NCBI RefSeq assembly: GCF_014385065.1
Contig: NZ_JACRTA010000001.1
Coordinates: forward strand, 248,001 to 312,000
Direction: 5' to 3'
Length of the DNA: 64,000 bases
Source: Lentihominibacter hominis
GTDB lineage: Bacteria > Bacillota > Clostridia > Peptostreptococcales > Anaerovoracaceae
Below the pieces are notes generated by a model. That model had not been told where the DNA came from and made no database searches. It saw nothing but the letters and a program-made list of their open reading frames with translations. Positions 25,892-35,809 of the stretch are shown here, piece after piece; within the stretch, counting starts at the first letter, position 1, and every line of letters starts with the position of its first letter. Position numbers and translations under genes: made by a program.

Positions 25892-25930
25892 AACAAAAAT
25901 CACGGGAAAACTATGATTCTTCCCGTGATT
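25892..25930 (-). terminator. Terminator of the AgcS symporter gene
   Basis: AATCACGGGAA (25899-25909) pairs with TTCCCGTGATT (25920-25930), and TTTTTG follows on the reverse strand. Confidence 0.88.
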
Positions 25931-25949
25931 CTAAGTTTTTTCAGATTTT

Positions 25950-27377
25950 TTATCCTTTTATTTTCCCTAAGCTGAGTCTTGCAAAGTAACTTTTCGTCTC
26001 AGCCGCTATTACTCCGCTTAGTGCAAGAAGAGCTATAAGATTAGGTATTGCCATAAGGCCGTTGAAAATATCTGCAATGGTCCATACTGCCGAAACCGTG
26101 AGGAAAGGGCCTATAAGTACAGCCAATATATACAGCCATCTATAGACTCTGACAATCCCCATCTTTCCTCCCGTAAGATATTCGAGACATCTTTCACTAT
26201 AATAGTCCCATCCGAGAATAGTTGTAAAAGCAAAAAGAGCAAGACATATCATCAGTATGGCAGAACCCACGCCGTCTGCCCACGGCAGGCCGTTTGAAAA
26301 AGCATATGAAGTGACATCAACACCTTCAAGTCCTTGTTCAAGCGCAACATCATATGATCCTGTCACCATTATCGTAAGCCCTGTCATAGTACAGATAACT
26401 ATTGTATCCACAAAAGTTCCCGTCATAGATACAAGTCCCTGCCTTACAGGCTCTTTTGTCTGAGCCGCAGCTGCTGCTATAGGCGCACTTCCCAATCCTG
26501 CCTCATTTGAAAATATACCTCTGGCAACACCTTTCTGCATAGCCATTAACAGAGCACCTAACGCTCCTCCGGTCATGGCTCTAAGTCCAAACGCACTTTC
26601 AATCACAAGAGTCACAGAAGACGGTATCTTCTCAATATTATATATTAAAATAGACAAACATACTATTACATAAGCTATAGCCATAAATGGAACTACTATT
26701 GATGTCACACTGGCTATCCGTTCAAGCCCGCCGATAACCACTAATGCTGTGATAAACGCTACTACTACTGCCGCAGCTACAGTGGCAACTGAATATTCAT
26801 TGCCAAACAGGTTCACCACATTTTCTGTATTAGGATCAAAGAAACCCTTTACAGCTGAAGCAATTCCATTTACCTGTGTTATTGTACCAATCCCCAAAAG
26901 TCCCGCACCTACGCCAAATACAGCGAAAAGTTTTGCAAGCCATTTCCATCTTGGCCCCATACCTTTTTCTATGTATTTGAACGGTCCTCCAAGGAATCTT
27001 CCATTACCTTTATTTTCCCTGAATTTAACAGCAAGAACACCTTCCGAATATTTGGTGGCCATGCCGAAACATGCTGCCAAAACCATCCAAAACAATGCTC
27101 CCGGTCCACCGGTAACAACAGCTGTAGCAACGCCTACAATATTGCCCGTACCAATCGTTGCCGCCATAGCAGTACACAGCGCCCCAAAACTGGTTACCTC
27201 TCCAATACCGTCTTCCTCATTGTTCACCATATACTTAAAAGCCTTCCCCAGTTTTCTGAACTGAAGAACTCCCAGCCTAACGGTGAGATAAATGCCGGTT
27301 CCCATTATAAGTACGATCAGAGGCACACCCCATACTATGCTGTCGATTGACTCAAGAATTGATGTAACTTTTTCCAT
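25950..27377 (-). CDS. Sodium:alanine/glycine symporter (AgcS family)
   Basis: A 475-residue membrane protein with about eleven hydrophobic segments. The family signature runs through GNIVGVATAVVTGGPGALFWM, IFSNEAGLGSAPIAAAAA and GWDYYSERC. Members co-transport alanine or glycine with Na+. A glycine riboswitch upstream strongly suggests glycine is the substrate. The gene has its own promoter (27725-27753) and terminator. Confidence 0.93.
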   Translation of the reverse strand: MEKVTSILESIDSIVWGVPLIVLIMGTGIYLTVRLGVLQFRKLGKAFKYMVNNEEDGIGEVTSFGALCTAMAATIGTGNIVGVATAVVTGGPGALFWMVLAACFGMATKYSEGVLAVKFRENKGNGRFLGGPFKYIEKGMGPRWKWLAKLFAVFGVGAGLLGIGTITQVNGIASAVKGFFDPNTENVVNLFGNEYSVATVAAAVVVAFITALVVIGGLERIASVTSIVVPFMAIAYVIVCLSILIYNIEKIPSSVTLVIESAFGLRAMTGGALGALLMAMQKGVARGIFSNEAGLGSAPIAAAAAQTKEPVRQGLVSMTGTFVDTIVICTMTGLTIMVTGSYDVALEQGLEGVDVTSYAFSNGLPWADGVGSAILMICLALFAFTTILGWDYYSERCLEYLTGGKMGIVRVYRWLYILAVLIGPFLTVSAVWTIADIFNGLMAIPNLIALLALSGVIAAETKSYFARLSLGKIKG

Positions 27378-27507
27378 CCTGTTTCTCCTTCTCCTTTAAA
27401 ACATTTCATTACACAGTAAATCTGTGTGTGAATCATGATACTCATTAACAGCGCAAATTCGCAGTTTCTACTAAAACAACATACTCCGCTGATATTTTCT
27501 GCATGAT

Positions 27508-27665
27508 AAAAAAAAGCCGATATAATCGACTTTCCGGAGAGGACCCAAATAATATAAAACTACCTGCTCTGTCCTTTTGCCTGAGAGATCGCATACAGCA
27601 AACTAAAAGCTATCTGTTTATGCTTACACCTTCGGCGCTCATTTTGAGACTCTCCAGAGAATCAC
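27508..27665 (-). promoter_or_regulatory. Glycine riboswitch, single aptamer with terminator
   Basis: The reverse strand shows the aptamer core GGAGAG...GCGCCGAAGG...TCTCAGGCAAAAGGACAGAG (about 27665 to 27565), followed by a terminator hairpin AAGTCGAT/ATCGGCTT with eight T (27532 to 27508). Only one complete aptamer is visible, unlike the common tandem form. It lies about 130 bp ahead of the AgcS gene. Expected behaviour is glycine-dependent premature termination or readthrough; the direction cannot be read from sequence alone. Confidence 0.9.
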
Positions 27666-27724
27666 AGTTTCTTTCGCTCCTAAAGCAAAAGCCGTATAGG
27701 TGCGATCGATAAACTAACGTTACG

Positions 27725-27753
27725 ATTTTATCACACCTTACGGCTGCTTTCAA
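27725..27753 (-). promoter_or_regulatory. Promoter of the glycine riboswitch/AgcS unit
   Basis: Reverse strand TTGAAA (27748-27753), 17-bp spacer, TAAAAT (27725-27730). Confidence 0.75.
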
Positions 27754-27788
27754 CTGATTATAGAATTAATATTACAGACATATGCTTA

Positions 27789-28859
27789 TTACTTGCTTTC
27801 TGTTTCACCTGAAATATCTGCATTTTCCAGAATAAAATCCAATACTTTCTGATAAAGAAGCTCTATATGAACATAATCATTCATATTTCTTCCTGTCTGA
27901 GATTCTATCATCTCACTGTCATATCCTGCTTCTTCATAGCTCTTTATTGCTTCTTTCTTTTCTTCATCAGAATATTCGAGTTTTTCTTTTTCGGCTATAT
28001 ATTCTATGAGCATTTCCTGCTTAACCAACAACTTACTGCTGTCTTCATTGGTAGCTTCAAACTCCTTTTCGTTTCCAAAATCATAATTGGCCAGAAGTTC
28101 ATCCCTGCTCATTCCATACTCCTTAGCCATATTGTCTATCTGTTTACTGTTAAACTCAATATAATAGTCAAGCTCTTTTTCCGGGTATTTCTTAACTTTG
28201 GTATTTTCCAGAGCTTGGGACCAAAGTTCTCCTTTCTGATTCTCTATCGCGGTCTTTTCTTCTTCATCGTAAACTTCTTTTTCAATAGATGCTTCATATT
28301 CCTCTAAAGTGTCATATTCGGTAGTATTCTGTACAAAATCCAAACCATATTCCGGGACCTCCTGCCTCGTCGCAGAATTTACTGTCACATCAAATGTAAC
28401 AGCCTTCCCCTTTAGGTCTTCATTGTCATAATCCTCGGGGAACTTGAGATCAAGTTTAAACTTATCGCCTACTTTTTTGCCCTCTATTCCCGATTCAAAC
28501 CCGTCTATAAACGATCCGCTGCCTAATGTAAGATCATATCCTTCAGCAGATCCTCCTTCAAACTCCTTACCATCTACTTTACCTACATAATCAATATTCA
28601 CCACATCTCCGTCAGCTATCTCTGTTTTTTTGTCAAGCTCTTTTGTCGTCGCCGCATTCTGCAGTATACTCTGTATCTTGGCATCGATTTCATCTTCTGT
28701 TACCGATATACTGTACGGAGCCACCTTAAGACCCTTATAATCGCCAACTTTGATATAATCACTTAAATCATAACTATCATACGATACGGATGAACCGCAT
28801 GCGGATAATCCACAGACAGTCATGATACAAACACATATTATTGCTATTTTTTTCATCAT
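27789..28859 (-). CDS. Lipoprotein with trigger-factor PPIase and chaperone domains
   Basis: A 356-residue lipoprotein: signal peptide and lipobox LSAC with Cys21, a short linker, an FKBP-type prolyl isomerase domain (about residues 80-170, with GDVVNIDYVGKVDG and GSGSFIDGFESGIEG), then a helical C-terminal domain like that of trigger factor. The ribosome-binding N-terminal domain of trigger factor is replaced by the lipid anchor, so it probably folds exported proteins outside the membrane, like PrsA. Ribosome-binding site TAGGAG precedes a double ATG. Domain reading is good; the role is inferred. Confidence 0.8.
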   Translation of the reverse strand: MMKKIAIICVCIMTVCGLSACGSSVSYDSYDLSDYIKVGDYKGLKVAPYSISVTEDEIDAKIQSILQNAATTKELDKKTEIADGDVVNIDYVGKVDGKEFEGGSAEGYDLTLGSGSFIDGFESGIEGKKVGDKFKLDLKFPEDYDNEDLKGKAVTFDVTVNSATRQEVPEYGLDFVQNTTEYDTLEEYEASIEKEVYDEEEKTAIENQKGELWSQALENTKVKKYPEKELDYYIEFNSKQIDNMAKEYGMSRDELLANYDFGNEKEFEATNEDSSKLLVKQEMLIEYIAEKEKLEYSDEEKKEAIKSYEEAGYDSEMIESQTGRNMNDYVHIELLYQKVLDFILENADISGETESK

Positions 28860-28903
28860 TTAATTTTTCTCCTAAGTTCTCCTGCCTCACCGATTTTTCC
28901 CGA

Positions 28904-29578
28904 TCAAAGCATTTTATGTATACGTTCCATGGATGCATCTATTTCAGCCATGGATTTGGCACAGTTTTGAAGCTCTTGAACTACATATCCCGGAAGCTCC
29001 TTTTTACTCTTATATTTAAGCTCGTGTTCAAGACTTGCCCATGTATCCATAGCTATCGTTCTTATCTGAATCTCTACAGGCATATTATATGTTCTGTCCG
29101 ATAAAAATATCGGCACCTCGACAAGCAAATGAAGACTTCTGTATCCGCTCTCCTTAGGATTTTTTATATAATCTTTCCTTTTGAGAAGCTTTATATCATC
29201 TTGTCTGAGAAGGCTCTCCTCAACAGTATAGATATCATCCATGTAATTACACACAACACGTACTCCGGCAAAATCCATAACCTTATAAACTGACTCAATT
29301 TCTTTAGGCCATCCTTTACGTTCTATTTTGTCCATGATGCTGTTTATGCTTTTAAGCCTGCATTCCATATGGTGTATAGGATTATAATCGTATCTGACAC
29401 TGAATTCATTGTCCAGCACCTCGAGTTTTGTACTGATCTCCTTAATAGCCGCATGATATCTCATACGCAAATCACTAAACACCTTTACGATCTCCTTGGC
29501 ATTTTCTATGGTGACACTCATATCCGGAGGGATCATATTCTCGTTTATCACAAAAGTTTCATTCTTCTCTAATATCAT
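28904..29578 (-). CDS. Small alarmone synthetase (RelQ/YjbM-type GTP pyrophosphokinase)
   Basis: A 224-residue RelA/SpoT synthetase domain with no hydrolase domain. Visible family segments are GVRVVCNYMDDIYTV, KRKDYIKNPKESGYRSLHL and VEIQIRTIAMDTWASLEHELKYK. It makes ppGpp-type alarmones from GTP/GDP and ATP. I start it at ATG 29578 with AAAGGAG; a longer frame to 29668 adds 30 residues without homology or a ribosome-binding site. It stands alone after the permease. Confidence 0.92.
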   Translation of the reverse strand: MILEKNETFVINENMIPPDMSVTIENAKEIVKVFSDLRMRYHAAIKEISTKLEVLDNEFSVRYDYNPIHHMECRLKSINSIMDKIERKGWPKEIESVYKVMDFAGVRVVCNYMDDIYTVEESLLRQDDIKLLKRKDYIKNPKESGYRSLHLLVEVPIFLSDRTYNMPVEIQIRTIAMDTWASLEHELKYKSKKELPGYVVQELQNCAKSMAEIDASMERIHKML

Positions 29579-29693
29579 AGCAATTCTCCTTTGGAAAAAG
29601 TTTATCATATATTTTTGTGGGTTTGGTGAGAAACATGGAAACTTTAAACAAATATTTTTATAAAACAAGCTTTTTCATATTCTTTTTATCTCT

Positions 29694-29728
29694 GTAAAAA
29701 AACGAACGGAAGCTTTATGCTTCCGTTC
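29694..29728 (-). terminator. Terminator of the amino-acid permease gene
   Basis: A perfect 10-bp stem, GAACGGAAGC with GCTTCCGTTC, has a 5-nt loop and is followed by seven T on the reverse strand. Confidence 0.92.
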
Positions 29729-29749
29729 TCCTCATAATAGTCACTGAAA

Positions 29750-31264
29750 TTATTTAGTATCTTTGCTTATCGGCGGGAATAACTCATCAAATGATTTCTC
29801 ATTAGTTGAAGCAAGCTCTGAAACATCTCTCAACTTGCCGGTTTTTTTCGCTATCTGATACCCTATCATAGGAATTATGATCGCTCCGTATGCGATTGCA
29901 AAAATCAATACATCTTCAAATACCAGCATAATCAGACATATGATCTGAGCGATAACCGCAAAATACGGAATCCATCTTTGTCTTTTAGAAACCTTTGCTT
30001 TCAGGCAAACCTCCGGATCATATCCATTCTTTTTAAGCCGTTTTCTAAGAGACAGATGCGATAAAATGATGCCTACCCATGCGAGGGTTCCCGTGAAACC
30101 TGACAATGACAGCAGACTCGCATACAGATCTGTCATATATCCGGCAACCTCCGAAACCAATCCTAAAACAAGAACAATCCACATAAACAGCAATGTCCAA
30201 AGTACAGATGCTCTCGGATTGCCTGTTTTGGTAACTTTACTCAGAAACTTAGGAGCGAGACCTTCAATAGAAAGCCCAAACATACATCTTACCGTTCCGT
30301 AAAACCCTGTATTGGCACAACTGAATGCTGCGACCAGAACAACTGCCGAAAATACAAATCCGAGCCACTCAATTCCATAGAAATTCATTATATCGGAAAA
30401 TACCGGATTAGCATCACTTGCCAGTTCATAAGGATAAACCAATATTACCAAAACAAGAGGTAATATATACAGCAGAGCTATACGATATGTAACGCTCTTG
30501 CATGCTTTAGGAACAGCTTTTTCAGGATTCTGTGACTCTGCTGCCGCCAGGCCGACTATTTCAGTACCCTGGAATGTTACCAATACCACTGTCATATTAA
30601 CCAATATAGCCATAATTCCCAGAGGAAACACCTTAGCGCCAAATGATATAGTTCCGGCAAAGTTTACAGTTCCTGCCAGGAATCCTGTATACTCATTGCT
30701 TTGGCCCCAAAGTCCAACCCAAATTCCAAATGCAGCTATTACGAAAACTATGATTACAATTACTTTAGTGATGGCAAGACCAGCCTCAATCTTTGCAAAA
30801 ATATCTACCGCACAAAGATTTATTATGGTGATCGCAGCCATCGCTCCCAATGCTATAGCAATATACGTCACAGCACTGTCTGTTCCCATCAATGATGTCA
30901 GCACGGTGGCAACAGCTATAGCCTCTGAAGGAACATAACATACCCAGTTAAACCAGAAGGCCCAGCCGAATCCCGTAGAAACAGTTGGGGTAAGGAATTC
31001 ACTTGTATAAGCTACAAATGATCCTGTCCTCGGAACGTTAACCAATAGCTCTGAATAAGAAATCATAGTACCATAAACAATAATACCTGTAACCAGAAAT
31101 GCCGCCAGCACCCCGGGTCCCATACTAGATAGACATGCGCCTATTCCCAAAAAATAACACGACCCTATTACGCCTCCGATACCTATAAACGCTATTTGCC
31201 AGCCTTTGATACCACGCTTCAACTCCTGCGTTTCAGAAGCAGCTGTCTTTCTTTCGTCTGTCAT
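29750..31264 (-). CDS. APC-family amino-acid permease
   Basis: A 504-residue polytopic transporter with about twelve hydrophobic segments. The first helix GIGGVIGSCYFLGIG matches the substrate-binding GxG signature of the amino acid-polyamine-organocation superfamily; SYSELLVNVPRTGSFVAYT and NPRASVLWTLLF are further family marks. Substrate cannot be assigned. AAAGGAGGG places the start at ATG 31264, not the in-frame ATG 31285. A consensus promoter with an 18-bp palindrome over its -35 box lies upstream, which implies a dedicated repressor. Confidence 0.85.
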   Translation of the reverse strand: MTDERKTAASETQELKRGIKGWQIAFIGIGGVIGSCYFLGIGACLSSMGPGVLAAFLVTGIIVYGTMISYSELLVNVPRTGSFVAYTSEFLTPTVSTGFGWAFWFNWVCYVPSEAIAVATVLTSLMGTDSAVTYIAIALGAMAAITIINLCAVDIFAKIEAGLAITKVIVIIVFVIAAFGIWVGLWGQSNEYTGFLAGTVNFAGTISFGAKVFPLGIMAILVNMTVVLVTFQGTEIVGLAAAESQNPEKAVPKACKSVTYRIALLYILPLVLVILVYPYELASDANPVFSDIMNFYGIEWLGFVFSAVVLVAAFSCANTGFYGTVRCMFGLSIEGLAPKFLSKVTKTGNPRASVLWTLLFMWIVLVLGLVSEVAGYMTDLYASLLSLSGFTGTLAWVGIILSHLSLRKRLKKNGYDPEVCLKAKVSKRQRWIPYFAVIAQIICLIMLVFEDVLIFAIAYGAIIIPMIGYQIAKKTGKLRDVSELASTNEKSFDELFPPISKDTK

Positions 31265-31403
31265 AACACCCTCCTTTTCTGCCATTTATAAAAATATGAT
31301 TTTATTATCCGAATATCAATGGCCATGATCCTGGAGATAAAATAAAAACAGATTGAGCATAAAATTTTGAATCATGTGAAATTACTGTAAATTCGGATAA
31401 TTT

Positions 31404-31446
31404 ATTATATGCTAAAGATTTATCAATGTCAACTTAATTAAGTTGA
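31404..31446 (-). promoter_or_regulatory. Consensus promoter with an 18-bp palindromic operator (permease)
   Basis: Reverse strand TTGACA (31427-31432), 17-bp spacer, TATAAT (31404-31409). A perfect 18-bp palindrome, TCAACTTAATTAAGTTGA (31429-31446), overlaps the -35 box. The shape suits a dimeric MarR- or TetR-like repressor. The transcribed leader is about 130 nt and has no recognised riboswitch. Between 31447 and 31585 another hairpin (AGATTCCCCAAA with TTTGGGGAATCT, about 31492-31522) has no clear role. Confidence 0.8.
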
Positions 31447-31584
31447 ATTTTGTCTAAAAATGGCTTGTCCTATTTTTCATTTTCAAACAGTAGATTCCCC
31501 AAATCAAAGGTTTGGGGAATCTTTGCATGAGACTTGCCACGTAATCATAGATTTCGGACTAAGACTTTAAGTTTTGATCAGATC

Positions 31585-31620
31585 ATAAAAAAACGGACGC
31601 CGCCTTTTCGGCGATGTCCA
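31585..31620 (-). terminator. Terminator of sigG
   Basis: GGACATCGCC pairs with GGCGGCGTCC (one mismatch) around a short A-rich loop, followed by seven T on the reverse strand. Confidence 0.9.
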
Positions 31621-31638
31621 TTTCGTTATTATTTACTT

Positions 31639-32409
31639 TTATACATATTTTTTCATATAGCTTAACGCATTTTTCTCAAGCCTTGATACCTGAGCCTGAC
31701 TTATAGCAATCTCATCTGCTACTTCCATTTGCGTTTTGCCTTCAAAGAACCTCATTGTCAATATATGCTGTTCTCTGGGGGAAAGTTTCTTCATCGCTTC
31801 TGACAGCGACAAGTTCTCTATCCATCTCACGTCTGTATTTTTCATGTCTCGTATCTGATCCATAACATATATAGGATCACCATCATCATTAAATACCGGT
31901 TCGAACAGAGAAATGGGATCCTGAATAGAATCCAGCGCCAAAACCACGTCCTCTTTCTTCACTTCGAGTTCTTTAGCAACTTCTTCTACAGTAGCCTCTC
32001 GCTGAAGCGATTTCCCCAGCTTTTCCTTCGCCGTAAGAGCTTTATAAGCAAGATCTCTCATAGATCTTGATACTCTTATGCTGTTATTGTCTCTGAGATA
32101 CCTTCTTACCTCCCCTATAATCATAGGTACGGCATAGGTACTGAATTTTACACCGTGAGACATATCAAAATTATCCAGAGCTTTTATAAGCCCTACACAT
32201 CCTACCTGAAACAAGTCATCGGGATTTTCACCACGCCCCGAAAACTTCTGTATCACGGAAAGTACAAGTCTAAGATTCCCCCTTATGAATTCCTCTCTGA
32301 CCTTCATATCTCCGGCCTTTATGGCGACAAGCATCTCGTACATCTCTTTATCTTTATAACGAGGAAGACTTGCCGTATTGACACCGCAGATCTCAACCTT
32401 ATTGGCCAT
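31639..32409 (-). CDS. sigG: Late forespore sigma factor G
   Basis: A 256-residue sporulation sigma factor. The N-terminal NKVEICGVNTASLP segment is specific to sigma G. REEFIRGNLRLVLSVIQKF, DDLFQVGCVGLIKALDNFD and FSTYAVPMIIGEVRRYLRDN form region 2, and region 4 ends AISQAQVSRLEKNALSYMKKYV. It controls late forespore genes after engulfment. In most spore formers it follows spoIIGA-sigE directly; here the argCJBD operon lies between. The gap to argD is 113 bp without a visible terminator. Confidence 0.96.
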   Translation of the reverse strand: MANKVEICGVNTASLPRYKDKEMYEMLVAIKAGDMKVREEFIRGNLRLVLSVIQKFSGRGENPDDLFQVGCVGLIKALDNFDMSHGVKFSTYAVPMIIGEVRRYLRDNNSIRVSRSMRDLAYKALTAKEKLGKSLQREATVEEVAKELEVKKEDVVLALDSIQDPISLFEPVFNDDGDPIYVMDQIRDMKNTDVRWIENLSLSEAMKKLSPREQHILTMRFFEGKTQMEVADEIAISQAQVSRLEKNALSYMKKYV

Positions 32410-32522
32410 AAACCATTACCCTCACATCTTCTTTTGCTCCCCTTAAAGCAACCTTCGATGTTGTAATATATTTATGTGCAAATCAAGGTTTTTTTATTCC
32501 GTTTATTTTGTTTTTTACAAAT

Positions 32523-33692
32523 CTATGCTAAAGCTTTTTTCAATATCTTTATGCCTTCATTAATCTCATCATATGTTATGGTAAGCGGAGGCAGCATTCT
32601 CACTTTATCTTTAGCTGTGAGTATCATAAGACCTTCTTTAAGCGCATCTTTTACCACCTGTCCGGCTTCTTTTCCTTCTATCTCCACACCCAGCATAAGT
32701 CCCATTCCGGATACACTTTTCACCTGAGGCAGCTCCATCAGTTTCTCTCTGATATACTGACTCTTTTCCGCAACTTTTTCAAGAAAATCATCATCTATAC
32801 GCTTTAACACTTCCAATGCTCCGGCACAGGCCACAGGATTGCCGCCGTACGTTGTTCCATGATTTCCGGGCTCTAAAACATCACAGCATTTTTCACTGAA
32901 TACAGCCCCTCCTATAGGCAATCCGCCGCCAATACCTTTAGCAAAGGTAACGATATCAGGCTTCACTCCGAAATACTCATAAGCAAACAGTTTTCCGCTT
33001 CTTCCTATACCTGTCTGCACTTCATCTATAATGAAAAGCATGTCCTTTTCTCTGCAAAGTTTTTCTGCCGCTTTGACAAAAGCCTCATCTAAATTAAGTA
33101 CGCCGCCTTCTCCCTGTATCATCTCCATCATTATGGCGCATGTGTCAGATGAAACCATACTCTCAAGCTGCTTTATATCATTAGCATCACAATAATCAAA
33201 GCCGCCTAAAAACGGAGTAAAAAACTTATGATAATCTGCTTGACCGGTAGCCGTTATGGTAGCCATAGTTCTCCCGTGAAAAGAATTATTGAGAGTTATT
33301 ATTTTATTAGCATTCTCTCCTTTATTAACTGTTCCATACTTTCTCGCAGTCTTTATAGCCGCCTCGTTTGCCTCTGCCCCGGAGTTTCCGAAAAAAACTT
33401 TCTTCATACCTGTTCTTGCAGTAAGAATATCCGCGACTTCAACCTGAGGCTGTGTATAAAACAGGTTTGATACATGCTGCAATTTCTTAAGCTGCGAGGT
33501 TACGGCTTCAACCCATCCATCATCACAAAAGCCCAGTGAATTTACACCTATTCCCGCTGTAAAATCTATATATTTTCTACCGTCTGCGGAAATACAGCAA
33601 GCGCCTTTCCCACTGTCAGCCACAAGATCATATCTGCTATACGTTGAAACAATCTTTTCTTTGTCAAGTTTTTTGATTTCACTACTATTCAT
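32523..33692 (-). CDS. argD: Acetylornithine aminotransferase
   Basis: A 389-residue class III PLP aminotransferase that converts N-acetylglutamate semialdehyde to N-acetylornithine. [12 protein letters not shown] and [14 protein letters not shown] are present, [13 protein letters not shown] precedes the PLP Lys in [13 protein letters not shown], and [15 protein letters not shown] follows. It overlaps the end of argB by 8 bp and is the last gene of argCJBD. It may also serve lysine or proline-related pathways, as broad-specificity members do. Confidence 0.93.
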   Translation of the reverse strand: MNSSEIKKLDKEKIVSTYSRYDLVADSGKGACCISADGRKYIDFTAGIGVNSLGFCDDGWVEAVTSQLKKLQHVSNLFYTQPQVEVADILTARTGMKKVFFGNSGAEANEAAIKTARKYGTVNKGENANKIITLNNSFHGRTMATITATGQADYHKFFTPFLGGFDYCDANDIKQLESMVSSDTCAIMMEMIQGEGGVLNLDEAFVKAAEKLCREKDMLFIIDEVQTGIGRSGKLFAYEYFGVKPDIVTFAKGIGGGLPIGGAVFSEKCCDVLEPGNHGTTYGGNPVACAGALEVLKRIDDDFLEKVAEKSQYIREKLMELPQVKSVSGMGLMLGVEIEGKEAGQVVKDALKEGLMILTAKDKVRMLPPLTITYDEINEGIKILKKALA

Positions 33693-34575
33693 TCCAGTAT
33701 TTCTCCTCGTTTTCTTTGATTATTGCTGTTCCTATACCCTTATTTGTAAATATCTCCAGAAGAAGACCGTGAGGTATCCTTCCGTCCATTATATGTACCC
33801 TTGAGACACCTTTATTGATAGCATCTATGCAATTTTGTATTTTAGGGAGCATTCCTCCTGATATTATACCTTTTTCTATCAGTTCTTTAGCTTCATTAGT
33901 ATAAAGTTCCGATATCACAGATTCGGGATCAGACGGATCCATCCTGACACCCTCAACATCGGAAAGATATGCCAGCTTTTCAGCCTTGAGAGCTGTGGCT
34001 ATAGAACTTGCCGCCTCATCAGCATTAATATTATAGGAAACTCCTTCACTATCCAATCCTATAGGAAAAACTACCGGCAGAAAATCTTTTTCCAGAAGAT
34101 CTTTCAATATCTTAGGTTCTACTTTAGTAACATCACCGACGAATCCGATATCTTTGCCATCTGAATATTTTTTCTTGACAGTAAGAAGACCTCCGTCCTG
34201 TCCACTGATACCCGCCGCCTTTATTCCAAGAGACTGGATCTTTGTCACCAATTCTTTATTTACCTTGGCCAGCACCATCTCCGCCAGCTCCATAGTCTCT
34301 GCGTCAGTAACTCTAAGCCCGTTTATAAACTTGGTGTCCATTCCCACCTTGTCCACCCAACGGCTGATTTCCTTACCGCCTCCGTGAACTATTATCGGCT
34401 TGAAGCCTATCAGCTTAAGCAACACTACATCCTCAATAACATCTTTTTTAAGCTCCTCATCTATCATAGCACTGCCGCCATATTTTACAACAATTATTTT
34501 TCTGTTGAAACGCTGTATATATGGAAGAGCCTCTATTAAAACTTCTGCTTTATCTAAATATTTCTGACTTACCAT
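33685..34575 (-). CDS. argB: Acetylglutamate kinase
   Basis: A 296-residue amino-acid kinase that phosphorylates N-acetylglutamate. VVKYGGSAM near residue 28 binds [17 protein letters not shown] binds the substrate, and [14 protein letters not shown] closes the active site. An extra N-terminal helix (residues 1-20) resembles the arginine-inhibited hexameric type. It lies 3 bp after argJ and overlaps argD. Confidence 0.96.
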   Translation of the reverse strand: MVSQKYLDKAEVLIEALPYIQRFNRKIIVVKYGGSAMIDEELKKDVIEDVVLLKLIGFKPIIVHGGGKEISRWVDKVGMDTKFINGLRVTDAETMELAEMVLAKVNKELVTKIQSLGIKAAGISGQDGGLLTVKKKYSDGKDIGFVGDVTKVEPKILKDLLEKDFLPVVFPIGLDSEGVSYNINADEAASSIATALKAEKLAYLSDVEGVRMDPSDPESVISELYTNEAKELIEKGIISGGMLPKIQNCIDAINKGVSRVHIMDGRIPHGLLLEIFTNKGIGTAIIKENEEKYWNE

Positions 34576-34577
34576 TA

Positions 34578-35807
34578 TTAACTCCTGTAATCTCCGTTTA
34601 TTTTAACGTAATCATATGTAAGATCACATCCCCACGCCACAGCACTGCCGCTTCCCTGGTGCATATCTACAATTATGGTGATTTCCTCTTCTGCCAAGAT
34701 CTGCGACGCCTTTTCCTCACTGTATTCTTTATGTCTCGATCCGCTGCATACCTGAATGCTGCCTTTATCCGATTCCATAATAACATCTATGTTTTCTGTA
34801 CTGAATTCTCCGGGAGCATATCCTATTGCACACAATACACGTCCCCAGTTAGCGTCTGCTCCAAACATGGCTGCTTTAAGCAGATCTGAAGCTATGACTG
34901 ATTTACTTATGATTCGAGCCTGAATATCGTCCGCAGCTCCGCTGACGCGACATTCAATAAGCTTTGTAGCTCCTTCGCCGTCTCTTGCCAGTCTCTTTGC
35001 CAGATAAACTGTCACCCTCGACAGAGCTGCTTTAAAAGCCTCAAAATCATCTCCATCCTTTACTATCTTCTCATTTCCTGCAAGGCCATTGGCAAGAACT
35101 ACCGTCATATCGTTGGTGGAAGTATCTCCGTCTACACAGATCTGGTTGTAACTTGTCTTCACATCTTCTTTCAACGCCTTGTCCAGCATTTCAGGCGATA
35201 TACTTACATCGGAAGTTATAAATGAAAGCATGGTTGCCATATTGGGATTTATCATTCCGCTACCCTTCGCTATGCCGCCGATCTTACATACCTTTCCTCC
35301 TATGACAAATTCCACTGCTGTCTCCTTTGGAACCGTATCCGTAGTCATGATGGCTTCTGCGGCAGATGCTGACCCCTGATAACTGAGTTGTTGCATCAGC
35401 GCCGGAATACCCCTCTCAAAGGGATCTATATAAAGCTCCTGTCCTATGACCCCCGTGGAACAAACCACTATATCCTCTTTGTCAGCGCCTATACTGTCCG
35501 CCGCTGTCTGACATGTCTTTTCTGCTATCTCTATTCCGTTTGGCGCGCATGTATTGGCATTACCGCTGTTGCATATTATCGCAATAGCTTTTCCATCGGA
35601 AATATTACGCTTTGTAACTTCAAGAGGCGCTCCCTTAACTTTGTTTGTAGTATATACTGCCGCTGCACTGCACATGACATCGCTTACTATAAGAGCCAGA
35701 TCTTTTTTATCTGTTTTGCCTTTTATACCGCAGGCTGTTCCCGCGGCCTTAAAACCTTTCGGAGCACAGACTCCTCCCTCAATATCCTTTATGATAATCT
35801 CTGACAT
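34578..35807 (-). CDS. argJ: Bifunctional ornithine acetyltransferase / N-acetylglutamate synthase
   Basis: A 409-residue self-cleaving enzyme that recycles the acetyl group from acetylornithine to glutamate. [13 protein letters not shown] opens the protein. The autocleavage site is [10 protein letters not shown], where Thr or the preceding Ala-Thr bond is cut to give two subunits. [19 protein letters not shown] is the conserved downstream segment. It lies 2 bp after argC. Confidence 0.96.
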   Translation of the reverse strand: MSEIIIKDIEGGVCAPKGFKAAGTACGIKGKTDKKDLALIVSDVMCSAAAVYTTNKVKGAPLEVTKRNISDGKAIAIICNSGNANTCAPNGIEIAEKTCQTAADSIGADKEDIVVCSTGVIGQELYIDPFERGIPALMQQLSYQGSASAAEAIMTTDTVPKETAVEFVIGGKVCKIGGIAKGSGMINPNMATMLSFITSDVSISPEMLDKALKEDVKTSYNQICVDGDTSTNDMTVVLANGLAGNEKIVKDGDDFEAFKAALSRVTVYLAKRLARDGEGATKLIECRVSGAADDIQARIISKSVIASDLLKAAMFGADANWGRVLCAIGYAPGEFSTENIDVIMESDKGSIQVCSGSRHKEYSEEKASQILAEEEITIIVDMHQGSGSAVAWGCDLTYDYVKINGDYRS

Positions 35808-35809
35808 AT

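Noticed and set aside
31492-31522. Hairpin as a riboswitch or T-box for the permease
   Set aside because: It lies upstream of the predicted transcription start of the permease, and no conserved riboswitch core or T-box sequence is visible.
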